Origin: Woeseia sp.
GTDB lineage: Bacteria; Pseudomonadota; Gammaproteobacteria; Steroidobacterales; Woeseiaceae
Length of the DNA: 64,000 nucleotides
Assembly: GCA_021773015.1 (NCBI GenBank)
Contig: JAJFKW010000001.1
Location: forward strand, 1,781,305 to 1,845,304
Direction: 5' to 3'
A program made the translations under genes and the position numbers. Below are positions 63,999 through 64,000 of this stretch, piece by piece (position 1 is the first letter of the stretch; each line of letters begins with the position of its first letter). The notes under the pieces were generated by a model. It made no database searches. It had not been told where the DNA came from and was given only the letters and a program-made list of their open reading frames with translations.

Positions 63999-64000
63999 GG

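Overview
The window looks like an accessory catabolic stretch of a marine, heterotrophic gammaproteobacterium. The evidence is three TonB-dependent receptors without SusD partners, many exported hydrolases and peptidases, a ToxR-like regulator with a beta-propeller, sugar porters and moderate GC. A Woeseiaceae/Chromatiales-like source is my guess and is not proven by anything in the window. I saw no rRNA, tRNA, insertion sequence, CRISPR array or phage gene.

Region 1 (1-3426) is a phosphonate-type cluster. A truncated FAD oxidoreductase on the minus strand faces a TmpA-like Fe(II)/2-oxoglutarate oxygenase, which overlaps a TmpB/PhnZ-like HD oxygenase and is followed by an alkaline-phosphatase-superfamily hydrolase. 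Region 2 (3491-21148) is a beta-1,3-glucan (laminarin-type) utilisation locus. A LacI regulator on the plus strand sits at the far end of a seven-gene minus-strand operon: modular GH16 lipoprotein, TonB receptor, ExoP_C-type binding protein, GH3, sugar porter, clan GH-A lipoprotein, cytoplasmic GH3. A GPH-family symporter is divergent from the GH16 gene. Two copies of the palindrome TGACAGCGCTGTCA lie in that divergent promoter and a third, nearly perfect, lies before lacI. This is a self-consistent regulon. The model is cleavage at the surface, import by the receptor, periplasmic trimming, transport, and final hydrolysis in the cytoplasm.

Region 3 (21288-42056) is dominated by amino-acid and peptide chemistry: M1 aminopeptidase lipoprotein, class I aminotransferase, threonine-dehydratase-like enzyme, three amidohydrolases (one with a degraded metal site), a D-lactate-dehydrogenase-type FAD enzyme, a divergent Nramp transporter, a TonB receptor, a MarR-sulfatase operon, a class V aminotransferase, a CDGSH-CDGSH-bicupin fusion and an M28 peptidase. 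Region 4 (42139-56452) is mixed: sterol-desaturase-like hydroxylase, a large AAA/TPR signalling ATPase, a CDP-glycerol-transferase-like protein, a DUF1028 protein, an amidase translationally coupled to an exported LanC-like protein without zinc ligands, a DUF5916 barrel, and two overlapping paralogues of an exported protein. Region 5 (56557-63998) has a ToxR-like membrane regulator, a TonB receptor with a palindrome in its promoter, and an S9 oligopeptidase, each of the last two closed by a clear terminator.

The best leads for something undescribed are the double CDGSH plus bicupin protein beside a class V aminotransferase, the exported zinc-less LanC-like protein coupled to an amidase, and the split ExoP-type module combined with a six-module GH16.
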